Shown: positions 15,404-24,716, numbered from the stretch's first letter. The stretch: DNA of 64,000 nucleotides from Pseudonocardia sp. (GCF_029263155.1 NZ_JAJCYB010000099.1:91150-155149), one strand, 5' to 3'. Made by a program: numbers and translations. Notes: generated by a model not told the origin, from the letters alone.

Positions 15404-17337
15404 CAGAAGCGGCCGCCGCCGCGCCTGCCGCGGGAGGAGGAGCCGCCGAAACTGCCGGGCGAGCGGCCGCCGCCGAACCCGCCCCCGCCGAACCCGCCGC
15501 TCCCGCTGAACCCGCCGCGGGTGGCACCGGAGATGATGCCGCCGAGGATCAGGCTGCCCAGGTCCACGCCGAGGCCGCCACCCCGGCCGCCCGACGGCGC
15601 CGACCACGCCGAGGCGTCCGACTGCGCCAGCCGCAGCGCCTCCTGCGCCCGGGCGTCGGCCTGCTGCGCCTGCGCCTGCGCGGTGCCCACGTCGCCGCCC
15701 GACGTCGCGGCCTGCAGGTGGCGCTGCGCCTCCGCCAGGCGGGTGCGCGCCTGCGCACCGACCGCGCCGCGGCGGGTCCCGATGAAGTCCGCCGCGGCGG
15801 CGACCGACGAGCGCGCGGTGAGCAGGGTCTGCTCCAGCACCGCGGCGGCGCGCCGGGCACGGTCCTGCGCGGCCCGGGCCTGCGCGATGCCGGTGTCGAG
15901 CGCGGACCCGGCGTCGTCGAGCAGGCGCAGCGCGGCGATCGGGTCGGACGACTCGGCCTGCGCGGACGCCGCGATCGCCGCCCGCGCCCGCGCCACGATC
16001 GGCGCCAGCGCGGCGTCGGGCAGCGCGCCCGCCTCGGCCACGTCCTGCTCGGTCTCGGCGCGGGCCGCCGGGATCCGCGCCGCGGCGTCGGCCAGCTCGG
16101 CCTCGCGTCGCGCAACACCGTCGAGCAGCGTCTCGGCCTGGGTGATCGCGTCCTCGGCGGCGCGACCGGAGACCACCGCGGCGGCGGGGCGGGCGGCGTC
16201 CAGCTCGGCGCGGCCCGCGGTGATCTCCGTACCGGCCACGGCGAGCAGCTGCCGGGCCCGGTCGAGGTGGCCGGCGACCGGTTCGAGCGCGCTCGGGGCG
16301 TAGCGGGCGCCCAGCGCGGCCCAGGTGGCCTGGACCTGCGGCTCGCGGGCGGCCACCGCATCGCGACGGCCGGCGAGCCCGGTGAGGTACTGCGGCGCGG
16401 TGGCCTCGAGGTTGCGCAGCTCGTCGAACGCGGCCACCTGGGCGTCGAGGCGCTCGTCGGCGGCGCGGCAGGCCCGGATGATGTCGGCGTACATCGCCCG
16501 CTGGGCCGGCTCGTCCTCGGGGACGTCGTCGTCGAGGAGCTGGCGGATGCCGAACGCGCGCAGCATGTCGGAGCGCGACTCCTGCACCGCCGTGGTGAAC
16601 GCGGTCACCGCCTCCTCGCCGAAGTGCGCGCGTGCGGCGGCGAGCTCCTGCTCGGACGTGCGCACCGCCTCGTCGACCTCGATCAGGCCCGCGCTCGCCC
16701 GGTAGGCGAGGTCGTCGGTGGCGACGTCGGTGAACTCGTCGCGGGGTGGGGCGGGCTGCTCGGCCTCCGGGGCCGCCGCGGCCCCGCGCCGCCGCCGGGA
16801 CACCAGGTAGGCGCCCCCGCCGACGGCCGCGACGCCGCCGATCACCAGCGCGGCCACCGGCACGCCGCCCGACCCGCCGCCCAGCCCGTCGGACAGCGCG
16901 ATCGCGGCCCCGGCCCAGTCGTCGACGGCGAGCCGGTCCTCGGTGGCGGCCAGCGCACTGTCGATCGCCGAATCGGACGGTGCCGCACCCTCGGCGATCG
17001 AGACCCCGTAGGCCCGGTCGCCCACCGCCACCGCCAGCAGCACGTCGTCATCACCGAACTGGGAGAGGCGAGCGGCGTCGTCGGCCCAGTCCTGGCCGTC
17101 CGCACCGTCGAAGCTGTCGACGTAGACGACGAACAGCTGGGTGCGGTCGGCCTCGCGCAGCCTGCCGAACGCCTCGGTGATGCGGGCCTCGTCGCCGGGG
17201 GCGAGGACACCCGCGGAGTCGGTCACCGCGTCCGCGACCCGCGACGGCGGCTCGGCGCTCGCGACGCCGAACCCGCCGAGCAGCACCAGGGCCGACACCA
17301 CGGCGAGCAATCCGAACCTGCGCACGGCGACCTCCAT
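15403..17337 (-). CDS. Membrane-anchored TPM-domain protein with long helical region
   Basis: This is a 644-residue exported protein. It has a signal peptide (residues 1-29, ending GGFGVASA), a TPM domain (TLP18.3/Psb32/MOLO-1, about 32-155; VTDSAGVLAPGDEARITEAFGRL, TQLFVVYVDSF), one transmembrane helix (about 160-180) followed by RRRRG, and a long Ala/Glu/Arg-rich coiled-coil region (about 200-590). The C-terminal tail is made of Gly, Ser, Phe and Arg repeats (GFSGSGGFGGGGFGGG to GRRGGGRF). TPM domains bind phosphate or metal and have been linked to protein quality control. Topology suggests an outside TPM domain and a cytoplasmic helical region. ATG 17337 starts at the signal peptide. The function is unknown. 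Confidence 0.85.
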   Translation of the reverse strand: MEVAVRRFGLLAVVSALVLLGGFGVASAEPPSRVADAVTDSAGVLAPGDEARITEAFGRLREADRTQLFVVYVDSFDGADGQDWADDAARLSQFGDDDVLLAVAVGDRAYGVSIAEGAAPSDSAIDSALAATEDRLAVDDWAGAAIALSDGLGGGSGGVPVAALVIGGVAAVGGGAYLVSRRRRGAAAAPEAEQPAPPRDEFTDVATDDLAYRASAGLIEVDEAVRTSEQELAAARAHFGEEAVTAFTTAVQESRSDMLRAFGIRQLLDDDVPEDEPAQRAMYADIIRACRAADERLDAQVAAFDELRNLEATAPQYLTGLAGRRDAVAAREPQVQATWAALGARYAPSALEPVAGHLDRARQLLAVAGTEITAGRAELDAARPAAAVVSGRAAEDAITQAETLLDGVARREAELADAAARIPAARAETEQDVAEAGALPDAALAPIVARARAAIAASAQAESSDPIAALRLLDDAGSALDTGIAQARAAQDRARRAAAVLEQTLLTARSSVAAAADFIGTRRGAVGAQARTRLAEAQRHLQAATSGGDVGTAQAQAQQADARAQEALRLAQSDASAWSAPSGGRGGGLGVDLGSLILGGIISGATRGGFSGSGGFGGGGFGGGRSPGSFGGSSSRGRRGGGRF

Positions 17338-17491
17338 CCGATGATCGGTCCCATCATGTCGTGCCCGTCCCCGCAGCCGTGGGGCGCCCGACGGGGCACG
17401 CGGCCCCGGAGGCTCCGGGACCTCGGCCGAGGCGATCCACTTCCCCTGGATTGGCCCTGGCCGATCACGCCATGTGGCCGAGGATGAGGAC

Positions 17492-18133
17492 ATGGCCGTC
17501 GTCGACCTCCGCCCGCTCCCCGTCAGCCAGAACCCGGCGCGACGACTCACCCAGCTGGCCGGCGGCCTCGCGCTCTACGGCTTCTCGATGGCCATGCAGA
17601 TCCGCGCGACGCTCGGGCTCAACCCGTGGGACGTGCTGCACGAGGGCCTGAGCCGGCAGACGCCGCTGAGCTTCGGGCTGATCACCGCGATCACCGGCGT
17701 GGCGGTGCTGCTGCTGTGGATCCCGCTGCGGCAGCGGCCGGGCATCGGGACGGTGGCGAACGTGGTGGTGATCGCCGTGGCCGTGGACGTCGGGCTCGCC
17801 GCGCTGCCGGCGCCGGACGGCCTGGTGGCGCGGATCGCGCTGATGGTCGGCGGTGTGGTGCTGAACGGTCTCGCGTCCGCGGCCTACATCGGCGCCCGGC
17901 TCGGACCCGGCCCGCGCGACGGGCTGATGACGGGGCTGGCCGCGCGCACCGGGAGCTCCATCCGGCTGGTGCGCACCGGGATCGAGATCACGGTCCTCGC
18001 GGTGGGGTGGCTGCTCGGCGGGACCGTCGGCGTCGGCACGCTGCTCTACGCGCTGGCGATCGGCCCGCTCACACAGGCGTTCCTGCCGTTCCTGGTGGTG
18101 CGGGCGGCGGGCCCGGACCGGCCACGTCGATGA
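17492..18133 (+). CDS. YczE/YyaS/YitT-type multi-pass membrane protein
   Basis: A 213-residue membrane protein with about five hydrophobic helices. It begins with a conserved RRLTQLAGGLALYGFSMAMQIRATLGLNPWDVLHEGLS block, characteristic of YczE/YyaS-like proteins (DUF161-related). A second GPRDGLMTGLAARTG segment near 145-160 repeats the NPWDVLHEGLS pattern and suggests an internal duplication. The ATG at 17492 is favoured because GAGGATGAG lies seven bases upstream; a GTG at 17474 is possible. Function unknown; relatives have been linked to antibiotic biosynthesis regulation and transport in Bacillus. Confidence 0.85.
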   Translation: MAVVDLRPLPVSQNPARRLTQLAGGLALYGFSMAMQIRATLGLNPWDVLHEGLSRQTPLSFGLITAITGVAVLLLWIPLRQRPGIGTVANVVVIAVAVDVGLAALPAPDGLVARIALMVGGVVLNGLASAAYIGARLGPGPRDGLMTGLAARTGSSIRLVRTGIEITVLAVGWLLGGTVGVGTLLYALAIGPLTQAFLPFLVVRAAGPDRPRR

Positions 18134-18160
18134 CCGCCGCGGAACCGGACGCGGTCCGGG

Positions 18161-19417
18161 TCAGCCGACGGCGACGGCGACGGGCGCCGGCTCGGTCAGC
18201 GTCCACGGCCGCACCACCGTGACCAGCACGACCAGCGCCAGCACCATCCCGCCCGCGACGACCGCACCCATGGCGAGGGCGTCGTTGCCCAGCACGCCGA
18301 CGACGGGCGAGATGACCGCACCGATCCCGAACTGCACGGCGCCGAGCAGCGCGGCGGCGGTGCCCGCGGTCTCGCCGTGCCGCGCCAGCGCCACCGCGGG
18401 GGCGTTGGGCAGGGCGAACCCGGTGCAGAACAGCACCAGCCACATCCCGCCGAGCACCCCGACCAGCCCGCCGAACGCCGTGGCGGCGATCGTGACCAGC
18501 AGCAGACCGGCCCCGGCCCCGACCGACACCGCGGCCAGCAGGATCTGGCGCGGCTCGAACCAGCGCAGCAGCACGGGGTTGAGCTGGGTGGCGACGATCA
18601 GCCAGACCGCACCGGCACCGAACAGCAGGCCGAACTGCTGCTGGTCGAGCCCGTACTGGTCCTGGAACACGAACGACGACCCGGAGACGTAGGCGAGCAG
18701 CGCCGACATCGCCAGGCCGGCGACGATCACCAACCCGACGAACGTGCGGTCGCCGAACAGCGCGCCGTAGTCGCGCATCGTGCCCCGGACGCCGGCCGTG
18801 CGCCGCCGCGCGGGCGGCAGCGTCTCGGGCAGTGCCAGCGCCGCGATCGGGATGAGCAGCAACGCGTACACCGCGAGCGCCACGAACACCCCACGCCAGG
18901 AGGTGACGGTGAGCAACGCCCCGCCCAGGGTGGGCGCGATGATCGGCGCCGCTCCCATGACCAGGATCAACCGGGAGAGCAGGGTGGCGGCGGCGCGACC
19001 GGTGTACAGGTCACGCACTATCGCCATCGCGACGACGGCGCCCGCGGCCGCGCCGACGCCCTGCAGCACGCGCAGCCCGCCGAGCACCACGATGTTCGGC
19101 GCGAGCGCGCAGAGCACCGAGGAGACGACGTGCAGCGCGGCGCCGGCCAGCAGCGGCCGCTTGCGGCCCATGACGTCGGACAGCGGCCCGATGGCGAGCT
19201 GGCCCAGTGCGAGCCCGAGCAGGGTCCCGGTGAGGGTGAGCTGGACCGTGGCCGAGGTCGTCAGGAACTCGGCGGTGATCGTCGGCAGGGCCGGCAGGTA
19301 CATGTCGATCGTCAGCGGGCCCAGCGCGATCAGGGAGCCGAGGATGACGATGAGCCGCAGCCGCTCGCCCCGGCCGGGTGCGGTGGCGGGCTCGACCCGA
19401 TCGGAGGTTGTCGTCAC
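18161..19417 (-). CDS. MFS multidrug efflux protein, Bcr/CflA family
   Basis: A 418-residue, 12-helix drug:H+ antiporter-type MFS protein. The DHA1/Bcr signature ALGPLTIDMYLPALPTI is in helix 1 (residues about 32-48). Motif A GPLSDVMGRKRPLLAG follows helix 2 and motif C-like GAAPIIAPTLGGALL is in helix 5. The GTG at 19417 is the best available start, with GGAGG some way upstream. Such pumps export bicyclomycin, chloramphenicol or sulfonamide-type drugs and sometimes amino acids; the substrate here is unknown. It is divergent from the aminotransferase gene, about 90 bp away. Confidence 0.9.
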   Translation of the reverse strand: MTTTSDRVEPATAPGRGERLRLIVILGSLIALGPLTIDMYLPALPTITAEFLTTSATVQLTLTGTLLGLALGQLAIGPLSDVMGRKRPLLAGAALHVVSSVLCALAPNIVVLGGLRVLQGVGAAAGAVVAMAIVRDLYTGRAAATLLSRLILVMGAAPIIAPTLGGALLTVTSWRGVFVALAVYALLLIPIAALALPETLPPARRRTAGVRGTMRDYGALFGDRTFVGLVIVAGLAMSALLAYVSGSSFVFQDQYGLDQQQFGLLFGAGAVWLIVATQLNPVLLRWFEPRQILLAAVSVGAGAGLLLVTIAATAFGGLVGVLGGMWLVLFCTGFALPNAPAVALARHGETAGTAAALLGAVQFGIGAVISPVVGVLGNDALAMGAVVAGGMVLALVVLVTVVRPWTLTEPAPVAVAVG

Positions 19418-19510
19418 TGATCGCTCAAGGGGCGACCTCCGGCGGGTTGTTCCCGATCCCGGCCGGGTGTGACGCCGGGCACGTCGCCGAGCCCGGATAC
19501 GGTGCGTCCC

Positions 19511-20665
19511 ATGGTGGTGGCCCGGATGCGACCGTTCACGTCGACGATCTTCGCCGAGATGTCGGCGCTGGCGCTGCGCACGGGCGCGGTCAACCTCGGC
19601 CAGGGCTTCCCGGACACCGACGGCCCGCCCACGCTGCTCGCCGACGCCGCCGCGAACATCACCGGCGGGGTCAACCAGTACCCGCCCGGACCCGGGATCC
19701 CCGCCCTTCGCGCCGCGGTGGCCGAGCACCAGAGCCGCTTCCACGGCCAGTCCGTCGACCCGGAGCACGTGCTGGTCACCACCGGCGCCACCGAGGCGAT
19801 CGCCGCGGCCGTGCTCGGGCTGTGCGAGCCGGGCGACGAGGTCGTGACGTTCCAGCCCTACTACGACTCCTACGCCGCGACGGTCGCGCTCGCCGGTGCG
19901 GTGCTCAGGGCCGTGCCGCTGCGCCCACCGTCGTTCGGCTTCGATCCCGACGAGCTGCGGGCCGCGTTCTCGGCGCGGACCCGGATCGTGCTGGTCAACA
20001 CCCCGCACAACCCGACCGGCGCCGTGTTCACCGCCGAGCAGCTCGCGCACATCGGGGAGCTGGCCGCCGAGTTCGACGCGGTGGTCGTCACCGACGAGGT
20101 GTACGAGCACATGGTGTTCGACGGGGGCACGCACGTCCCCGTGGCCACGCTCCCGGGGATGGCCGAGCGGACGCTGACGATCTCCTCGGCCGGCAAGACG
20201 TTCTCGGTGACCGGCTGGAAGGTCGGCTGGGTGCACGGACCGGCGGAGCTGGTGGCCGCGGTGCGCGCGGCGAAGCAGTTCCTCACCTACGTCAGCGGCG
20301 CGCCGTTCCAGCCGGCCGTCGCCGCGGCGCTCGCGTTGCCCGACGCGTTCTACACCGACCTCGCGACGGGCCTGCAGCGCAAGCGCGACCTGCTCGGCTC
20401 CGGGCTGCGCGCCGCCGGGTTCACCGTGTTCCCGTCGGCCGGCACGTACTTCGTGGTCACCGACGCCGCGCCGCTGGGCGTCACCGACGGGGCCGACCTC
20501 TGCTGGCGGCTGCCCGAGCTGATCGGCGTGGCCGCGGTGCCCGTCTCGGTGTTCTGCGCCGATCCCGACCTGGGTCGCACCCTGGTCCGCTTCGCCTTCT
20601 GCAAGCGCGACGAGGTGCTGGCGGAGGCGGTGGACCGCCTCACCGGTCTGCGCGCGGCGCTGTGA
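19511..20665 (+). CDS. dapC: Class I aminotransferase, DapC-like (N-succinyldiaminopimelate aminotransferase)
   Basis: This 384-residue PLP enzyme aligns from memory with M. tuberculosis Rv0858c (DapC): RMRPFTSTIFAEMSALALRTGAVNLGQGFPDTDGPP at the N-terminus, then NQYPPGPG, NTPHNPTGAVF, VVTDEVYEHMVFD and the PLP-lysine block SSAGKTFSVTGWKVGW. DapC transfers an amino group in the succinylase branch of lysine/diaminopimelate biosynthesis. Closely related proteins are annotated as methionine or kynurenine aminotransferases, so specificity is likely but not certain. ATG 19511 was chosen; an in-frame ATG at 19469 would add 14 unrelated residues. Confidence 0.85.
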   Translation: MVVARMRPFTSTIFAEMSALALRTGAVNLGQGFPDTDGPPTLLADAAANITGGVNQYPPGPGIPALRAAVAEHQSRFHGQSVDPEHVLVTTGATEAIAAAVLGLCEPGDEVVTFQPYYDSYAATVALAGAVLRAVPLRPPSFGFDPDELRAAFSARTRIVLVNTPHNPTGAVFTAEQLAHIGELAAEFDAVVVTDEVYEHMVFDGGTHVPVATLPGMAERTLTISSAGKTFSVTGWKVGWVHGPAELVAAVRAAKQFLTYVSGAPFQPAVAAALALPDAFYTDLATGLQRKRDLLGSGLRAAGFTVFPSAGTYFVVTDAAPLGVTDGADLCWRLPELIGVAAVPVSVFCADPDLGRTLVRFAFCKRDEVLAEAVDRLTGLRAAL

Positions 20666-20727
20666 GGGCGCGATCTGCGCGCCGTCGCAGGGCTTCCCGC
20701 TCGTCGCAGTGAGTGCAACGTCTGCGA

Positions 20728-20784
20728 CGAACCGGACCCTGTGCGAGCAACGAGACGCTGTGCGACGAACGAGACGCTGTGCGA
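20728..20784. repeat. Three tandem 19-bp units between convergent genes
   Basis: CGAACCGGACCCTGTGCGA, GCAACGAGACGCTGTGCGA and CGAACGAGACGCTGTGCGA follow one another without gaps. The last two differ at two positions only. A GGCGCG...CGCGCC hairpin lies just upstream near 20670-20686. The array fills the gap between the dapC and fdhF-like stop codons. Three units of this length without spacers do not make a CRISPR. Confidence 0.75.
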
Positions 20785-20821
20785 CGACCCGGGGGGCGGT
20801 GCTGCGCCGCCGGACCCGCCG

Positions 20822-23089
20822 TCAGCCGACCCGGCGTTCCAGCCGGACCACGACCCACTTCGACGTGGGCGTGTTGCTCTCCAGCGCCACCGAGTCGAGC
20901 GGGATCAGCGGGTTGGTCTCCGGGTAGTAGGCGGCGACGCAGCCCTTGGGCGTGGCGTACTCCACCAGCCGGAAGCCGTCGGCCCGGCGCTCGACGCCGT
21001 CGGACCACTCGCTGACCAGGTCCACCACGTCCCCGTCGGCGAGACCGAGCTCGGCCAGGTCGGCGGCGGAGACGAACACGACCCGGCGGCCCGCGTGGAT
21101 GCCGCGGTAGCGGTCGTCGAGGCCGTAGATCGTGGTGTTGAACTGGTCGTGGCTGCGCATCGTCTGCAGCACCAGCCGCCCCGCAGGCACGCGGACCGCG
21201 GCGAGCGGGCTCACCGAGAACACGGCCCGGCCCGGCGTCGTCGGGAAGGTGCGGCTGTCGCGCGGGGGGTGCGGCAGCGTGAACCCGCCGCGGGCCCTGA
21301 TCTTCTCGGCGTATCCCTCGCAGCCGGGCACCACGCGGGCGATGCGGTGCCGGATCTCGTCGTAGTCGCGCGAGAACGCCGTCCACGGGATGCCGTGGCG
21401 GTCGCCGAGGGTGGCGGCGGCGATGCCGCAGACGATGCCGACCTCGGAGCGCAGGTGCTCGCTCGCCGGCGCCATCCGGCCCCGGGAGGCGTGCACGGCC
21501 GACATCGAGTCCTCGACGGTCACGCGCTGCTCGGTGCCGCCGGAGCGGTCGCGCTCGGTGCGGCCCAGCGTCGGCAGGATCAGCGCCGTGCCGCCGCAGA
21601 CCACGTGCGACCGGTTGAGCTTGGTCGACACCTGGACGGTGAGCCGGGCCCGGCGCAGCGCCGCCTCGGTCACCCCGGTGTCCGACATGGCCGACACGAA
21701 GTTGCCGCCGAGGCCGACGAAGACCTTCGCCGCGCCGTCCCGCAGCGCCCGGACCGCCTTGACCGCGTCCCACCCGTGCTCGCGCGGGGGCTCGAAGCCG
21801 AACTCGGCACCCAGGGCGTCGAGGAACTCCTCGGGCGAGCGCTCCCAGACGCCCATCGTGCGGTCGCCCTGCACGTTGGAGTGCCCGCGCACCGGGCACA
21901 GGCCCGCACCCGGCTTACCGATCATGCCCTGGAGCAGCGCGACGTTGACGAACTCCTTGATCGTCGCGACGGCGTTGCGGTGCTGGGTGATACCCATGGC
22001 CCAGCAGTTGACGATCTTCGTCGAGCGGGCGAAGACGTCGGCGAGCTGCTCGATCTGCGCCCACTCCAGGCCGGTGGCCGCGAGCACCTCGGCCCGGTCG
22101 ATCTCGCGCAGGTGCTCGGCGTAGGCCGCGAACCCGACGGTGTGCTCGGCGATGAAGGCCTCGTCGGCGACGCCTCTGCGCAGCAGCAGGTGCCCGAGGG
22201 CCTGCCAGAGCGCGAGGTCGCCGTCGGAGCGGACCTGCAGGTAGTGGTCGGCCAGCTCGGTGCCGCGCCCGGCGATGCCCGAGGGCTTCTGCGGGTTGTT
22301 GAACTTGAGCAGGCCGGCCTCGCGCAGCGGGTTGATCGCGACGATCGTGGCGCCGTTCCGCTTCGCGATCTCCAGCGCGGAGAGCATCCGCGGGTGGTTC
22401 GTGCCCGGGTTCTGCCCGGAGATGACGATGAGGTCGGCCTGGTGGATGTCGTCGAGGGAGACCGAGCCCTTGCCGATGCCGATGGTGTCGGCGAGGCCCA
22501 CCGAGGTGGACTCGTGGCACATGTTCGAGCAGTCGGGCAGGTTGTTGGTGCCGTAGGCGCGGGCGAAGAGCTGGTAGACGAACGCGGCCTCGTTCGACGC
22601 CCGGCCGGAGGTGTAGAACAGCGCCTCGTCCGGCGACGCCAGCCCGCGCAGGTGCTCGGCGACCAGGGCGAACGCGTCGTCCCAGGAGATCGGCTCGTAG
22701 TGCGTGCCGCCCGGTCGGCGCACCATCGGCTCGGTGAGCCGGCCCTGCCGGCCCATCCAGTACTCCGAGCGCGTCTCCAGGTCGGCCAGGGAGTGCGCGG
22801 CGAAGAAGTCGGGCCCGATGCGGTTCGTGTCGCCCTCCCAGGCGACGGCCTTGGCGCCGTTCTCGCAGAACTCCGCGGTGTGGCGGTGCTCCGGGTCGGG
22901 GTCGGGCCACGCGCAGCTCATGCAGTCGAACCCGTCGACCTGGTTGAGTCGCAGCAGGTTGCGCGCCGTGCGCACGGGGCCCATCTGCTTCATCGCCATG
23001 CCGAGGCTGACGGCGACGGCCGGGAGGCCGGCGGCGGCGCTCTTGGGCACTCCGACCTCGATGTCGGGCTCGGGCTGCACGGCGGTCAT
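20822..23089 (-). CDS. FdhF/YdeP family molybdopterin oxidoreductase
   Basis: A 755-residue member of the DMSO reductase/formate dehydrogenase superfamily, in the YdeP-like branch. Near the N-terminus QVDGFDCMSCAWPDPDPEHRHTAEFCENGAKA supplies three cysteines for a possible 4Fe-4S site. The molybdopterin domain includes FYTSGRASNEAAFVYQLFARAYGTNNLPDCSNMCHESTSVGL, where CHES contains the candidate Mo-ligand Cys, and the dinucleotide-binding domain is at the C-terminus. E. coli YdeP is linked to acid resistance, and actinobacterial relatives are often called formate dehydrogenases, but the reaction is not established. It lacks a twin-arginine signal, so it should be cytoplasmic. No electron-transfer subunit lies next to it. 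Confidence 0.9.
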   Translation of the reverse strand: MTAVQPEPDIEVGVPKSAAAGLPAVAVSLGMAMKQMGPVRTARNLLRLNQVDGFDCMSCAWPDPDPEHRHTAEFCENGAKAVAWEGDTNRIGPDFFAAHSLADLETRSEYWMGRQGRLTEPMVRRPGGTHYEPISWDDAFALVAEHLRGLASPDEALFYTSGRASNEAAFVYQLFARAYGTNNLPDCSNMCHESTSVGLADTIGIGKGSVSLDDIHQADLIVISGQNPGTNHPRMLSALEIAKRNGATIVAINPLREAGLLKFNNPQKPSGIAGRGTELADHYLQVRSDGDLALWQALGHLLLRRGVADEAFIAEHTVGFAAYAEHLREIDRAEVLAATGLEWAQIEQLADVFARSTKIVNCWAMGITQHRNAVATIKEFVNVALLQGMIGKPGAGLCPVRGHSNVQGDRTMGVWERSPEEFLDALGAEFGFEPPREHGWDAVKAVRALRDGAAKVFVGLGGNFVSAMSDTGVTEAALRRARLTVQVSTKLNRSHVVCGGTALILPTLGRTERDRSGGTEQRVTVEDSMSAVHASRGRMAPASEHLRSEVGIVCGIAAATLGDRHGIPWTAFSRDYDEIRHRIARVVPGCEGYAEKIRARGGFTLPHPPRDSRTFPTTPGRAVFSVSPLAAVRVPAGRLVLQTMRSHDQFNTTIYGLDDRYRGIHAGRRVVFVSAADLAELGLADGDVVDLVSEWSDGVERRADGFRLVEYATPKGCVAAYYPETNPLIPLDSVALESNTPTSKWVVVRLERRVG

Positions 23090-23174
23090 GTCGCGATGCT
23101 AAGCAGCACGTGCGTGCGGGGGCGCGCCGGAACCGGCGGATGTGACGACCGGCATGGCGGCCCCACTCGCACCG

Positions 23175-24716
23175 TCAGTTCTGCCGCGGCCCTCCGGGGG
23201 CCGAGGCCACCTGACCCTGCGGCACCAGCACCTCCTGGCCCTCGCGCAGGCCGGAACGGACCTCCAGATACTCGTCACCCACCGCGCCCGGCTCGAACGG
23301 GAGGACGACCGGGTCGCCGCCGTCGGGGCGCGGGGCGTCGACGACCCGGCGCCCGTCCTGGGTCCGGACCGTCGACGACGGCACGCGCAGCACGTTGTCC
23401 ACCGCCTGCACCCGCACGGACGCCTCGGCGGTCTGCCCGTCGCGCAGCCGCGGGTCGGAACCGGTGAGCAGCACCGTGGCGGAGAAGCTGACGATGCCCG
23501 ACGCGTCGTCGCCGCTGGGGGCGACCGCGAGCACGGTGCCCGGCAGCGTGAGGTCCGGCAGTGCGTCGACCGTGACGTCGACGGCCTGGTCGACCTGCAG
23601 CCGCGCCGCGTCGGACTCCTCGAACGGCACCACCAGCTGGAACGAGTCCACGTCGTTGAGCACGAGGAACGCGGCGCCGCCCGTGGACGCCCCACCGGTG
23701 CCCGCGGCGTCGGTGGTGCCCGGCAGCCGGGCGCTGCTGCCCGGGGCCTGCGCGGTGGTTCCCGACGCCGGCCCCACGAACTCCCCGACCGCGCCGTTGA
23801 TCGCCGAGACGACCCCGGCGACCGGGGCCCGCAGCGCGGCGGCGTCCAGGTCGTCGCGGGCCAGCGCGACCCCCACCTGCGCGTCGCGGACGGCCGCCTC
23901 CTGGGCGGCGGTGTCGGCCGGCCGGTCGCTGCCGGCCTGCTCGAGGTTGTTCTGCGCGGTGACGACGCTCTGCCGCGCGTTCTCGACGGACAGCCGGCCC
24001 GCCGCGGCGTCGACCTGCTCGCGCTGCTCCGCCGACGCGACCGCCGTCTCCGAGGCCAGTACGGCGCCCTCCGCCTGCTGCACCGCCGTCTCGTCCGCGG
24101 CGATCCGACCGCAGGCGGGGTCCTCCGCATCCGCGTCCGGCGCAGGGGCCGCGTCGAGCAGGCTCGGCTGCGCGGTCGCCGACGCGGTGTCGCACGCCTT
24201 CCGGTCCTCGTGCAGCGTCTCCTGCGCGCGGGCGAGGGCGGAGCGGTCGAAGTCCAGCTGGGCGCGGGCGCGTTCGGTGGCCGAGGCGTTGGACCCGGCG
24301 GTGGCCTCGACCTGGTCCTCGGTGGCGTCGAGGATCGCCCGCGCCTGTTCCAGGGTGGCGGCCGCGGCGTCGACCTGGTTGCCGCCCGTGATCTTGTCGA
24401 GCTGTGCCTGCGCCTGCGCGAGCTGGGCCTCGCTGCGCTCCAGCGCCCCCTCCCGTGCGGCGTCGTCGAGACGGGCCAGCACCTGCCCCGCCGAGACCCG
24501 GTCACCGACCTGCACGAACACCTCGGCCAGCTCCCCGCCCTCGGCGAAGCCCAGGTTCTGCTCCCTGACCGAGACCAGCGTGCCCGACGCCGACACGCTG
24601 GTGGCCACCAGCCCGCGGTCCACCCGCACGACCGGGGGCGGGGCGGGCGCGCCGCTGCACGCCGCCGTCGTGACGAGAACGGCGGCCACCACGGCGGCCC
24701 GGCGCATGTTCCTCAT
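23175..24716 (-). CDS. RND/MacA-type periplasmic adaptor, probable lipoprotein
   Basis: This 513-residue adaptor begins with a short signal and VTTAACSG, a plausible though imperfect lipobox with the lipid-anchored Cys at 20. A biotinyl-lipoyl half-motif (GGELAEVFVQVGDRVSAGQVLARLDD) near 60-85 leads into a long alpha-helical hairpin (about 90-290) broken by a proline- and acid-rich insert with two cysteines. The second lipoyl half is LRAPVAGVVSAINGAVGEFV near 295. Beta-barrel segments follow (FEESDAARLQVDQAVDVTVDALP). It is the outermost gene of an adaptor-permease-ATPase set on one strand. In actinobacteria such tripartite-like sets export unknown molecules across the cell envelope. Confidence 0.88.
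   Translation of the reverse strand: MRNMRRAAVVAAVLVTTAACSGAPAPPPVVRVDRGLVATSVSASGTLVSVREQNLGFAEGGELAEVFVQVGDRVSAGQVLARLDDAAREGALERSEAQLAQAQAQLDKITGGNQVDAAAATLEQARAILDATEDQVEATAGSNASATERARAQLDFDRSALARAQETLHEDRKACDTASATAQPSLLDAAPAPDADAEDPACGRIAADETAVQQAEGAVLASETAVASAEQREQVDAAAGRLSVENARQSVVTAQNNLEQAGSDRPADTAAQEAAVRDAQVGVALARDDLDAAALRAPVAGVVSAINGAVGEFVGPASGTTAQAPGSSARLPGTTDAAGTGGASTGGAAFLVLNDVDSFQLVVPFEESDAARLQVDQAVDVTVDALPDLTLPGTVLAVAPSGDDASGIVSFSATVLLTGSDPRLRDGQTAEASVRVQAVDNVLRVPSSTVRTQDGRRVVDAPRPDGGDPVVLPFEPGAVGDEYLEVRSGLREGQEVLVPQGQVASAPGGPRQN

Noticed and set aside
20728..20784. Tandem 19-bp units as a CRISPR array
   Set aside because: The units are contiguous with no spacers, only three in number, and no cas gene is near.
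21915..22910. 331-codon frame on the minus strand within the fdhF-like gene
   Set aside because: It lies in another frame of the same gene, has no conserved motif and an Arg/Pro-rich composition typical of shadows.
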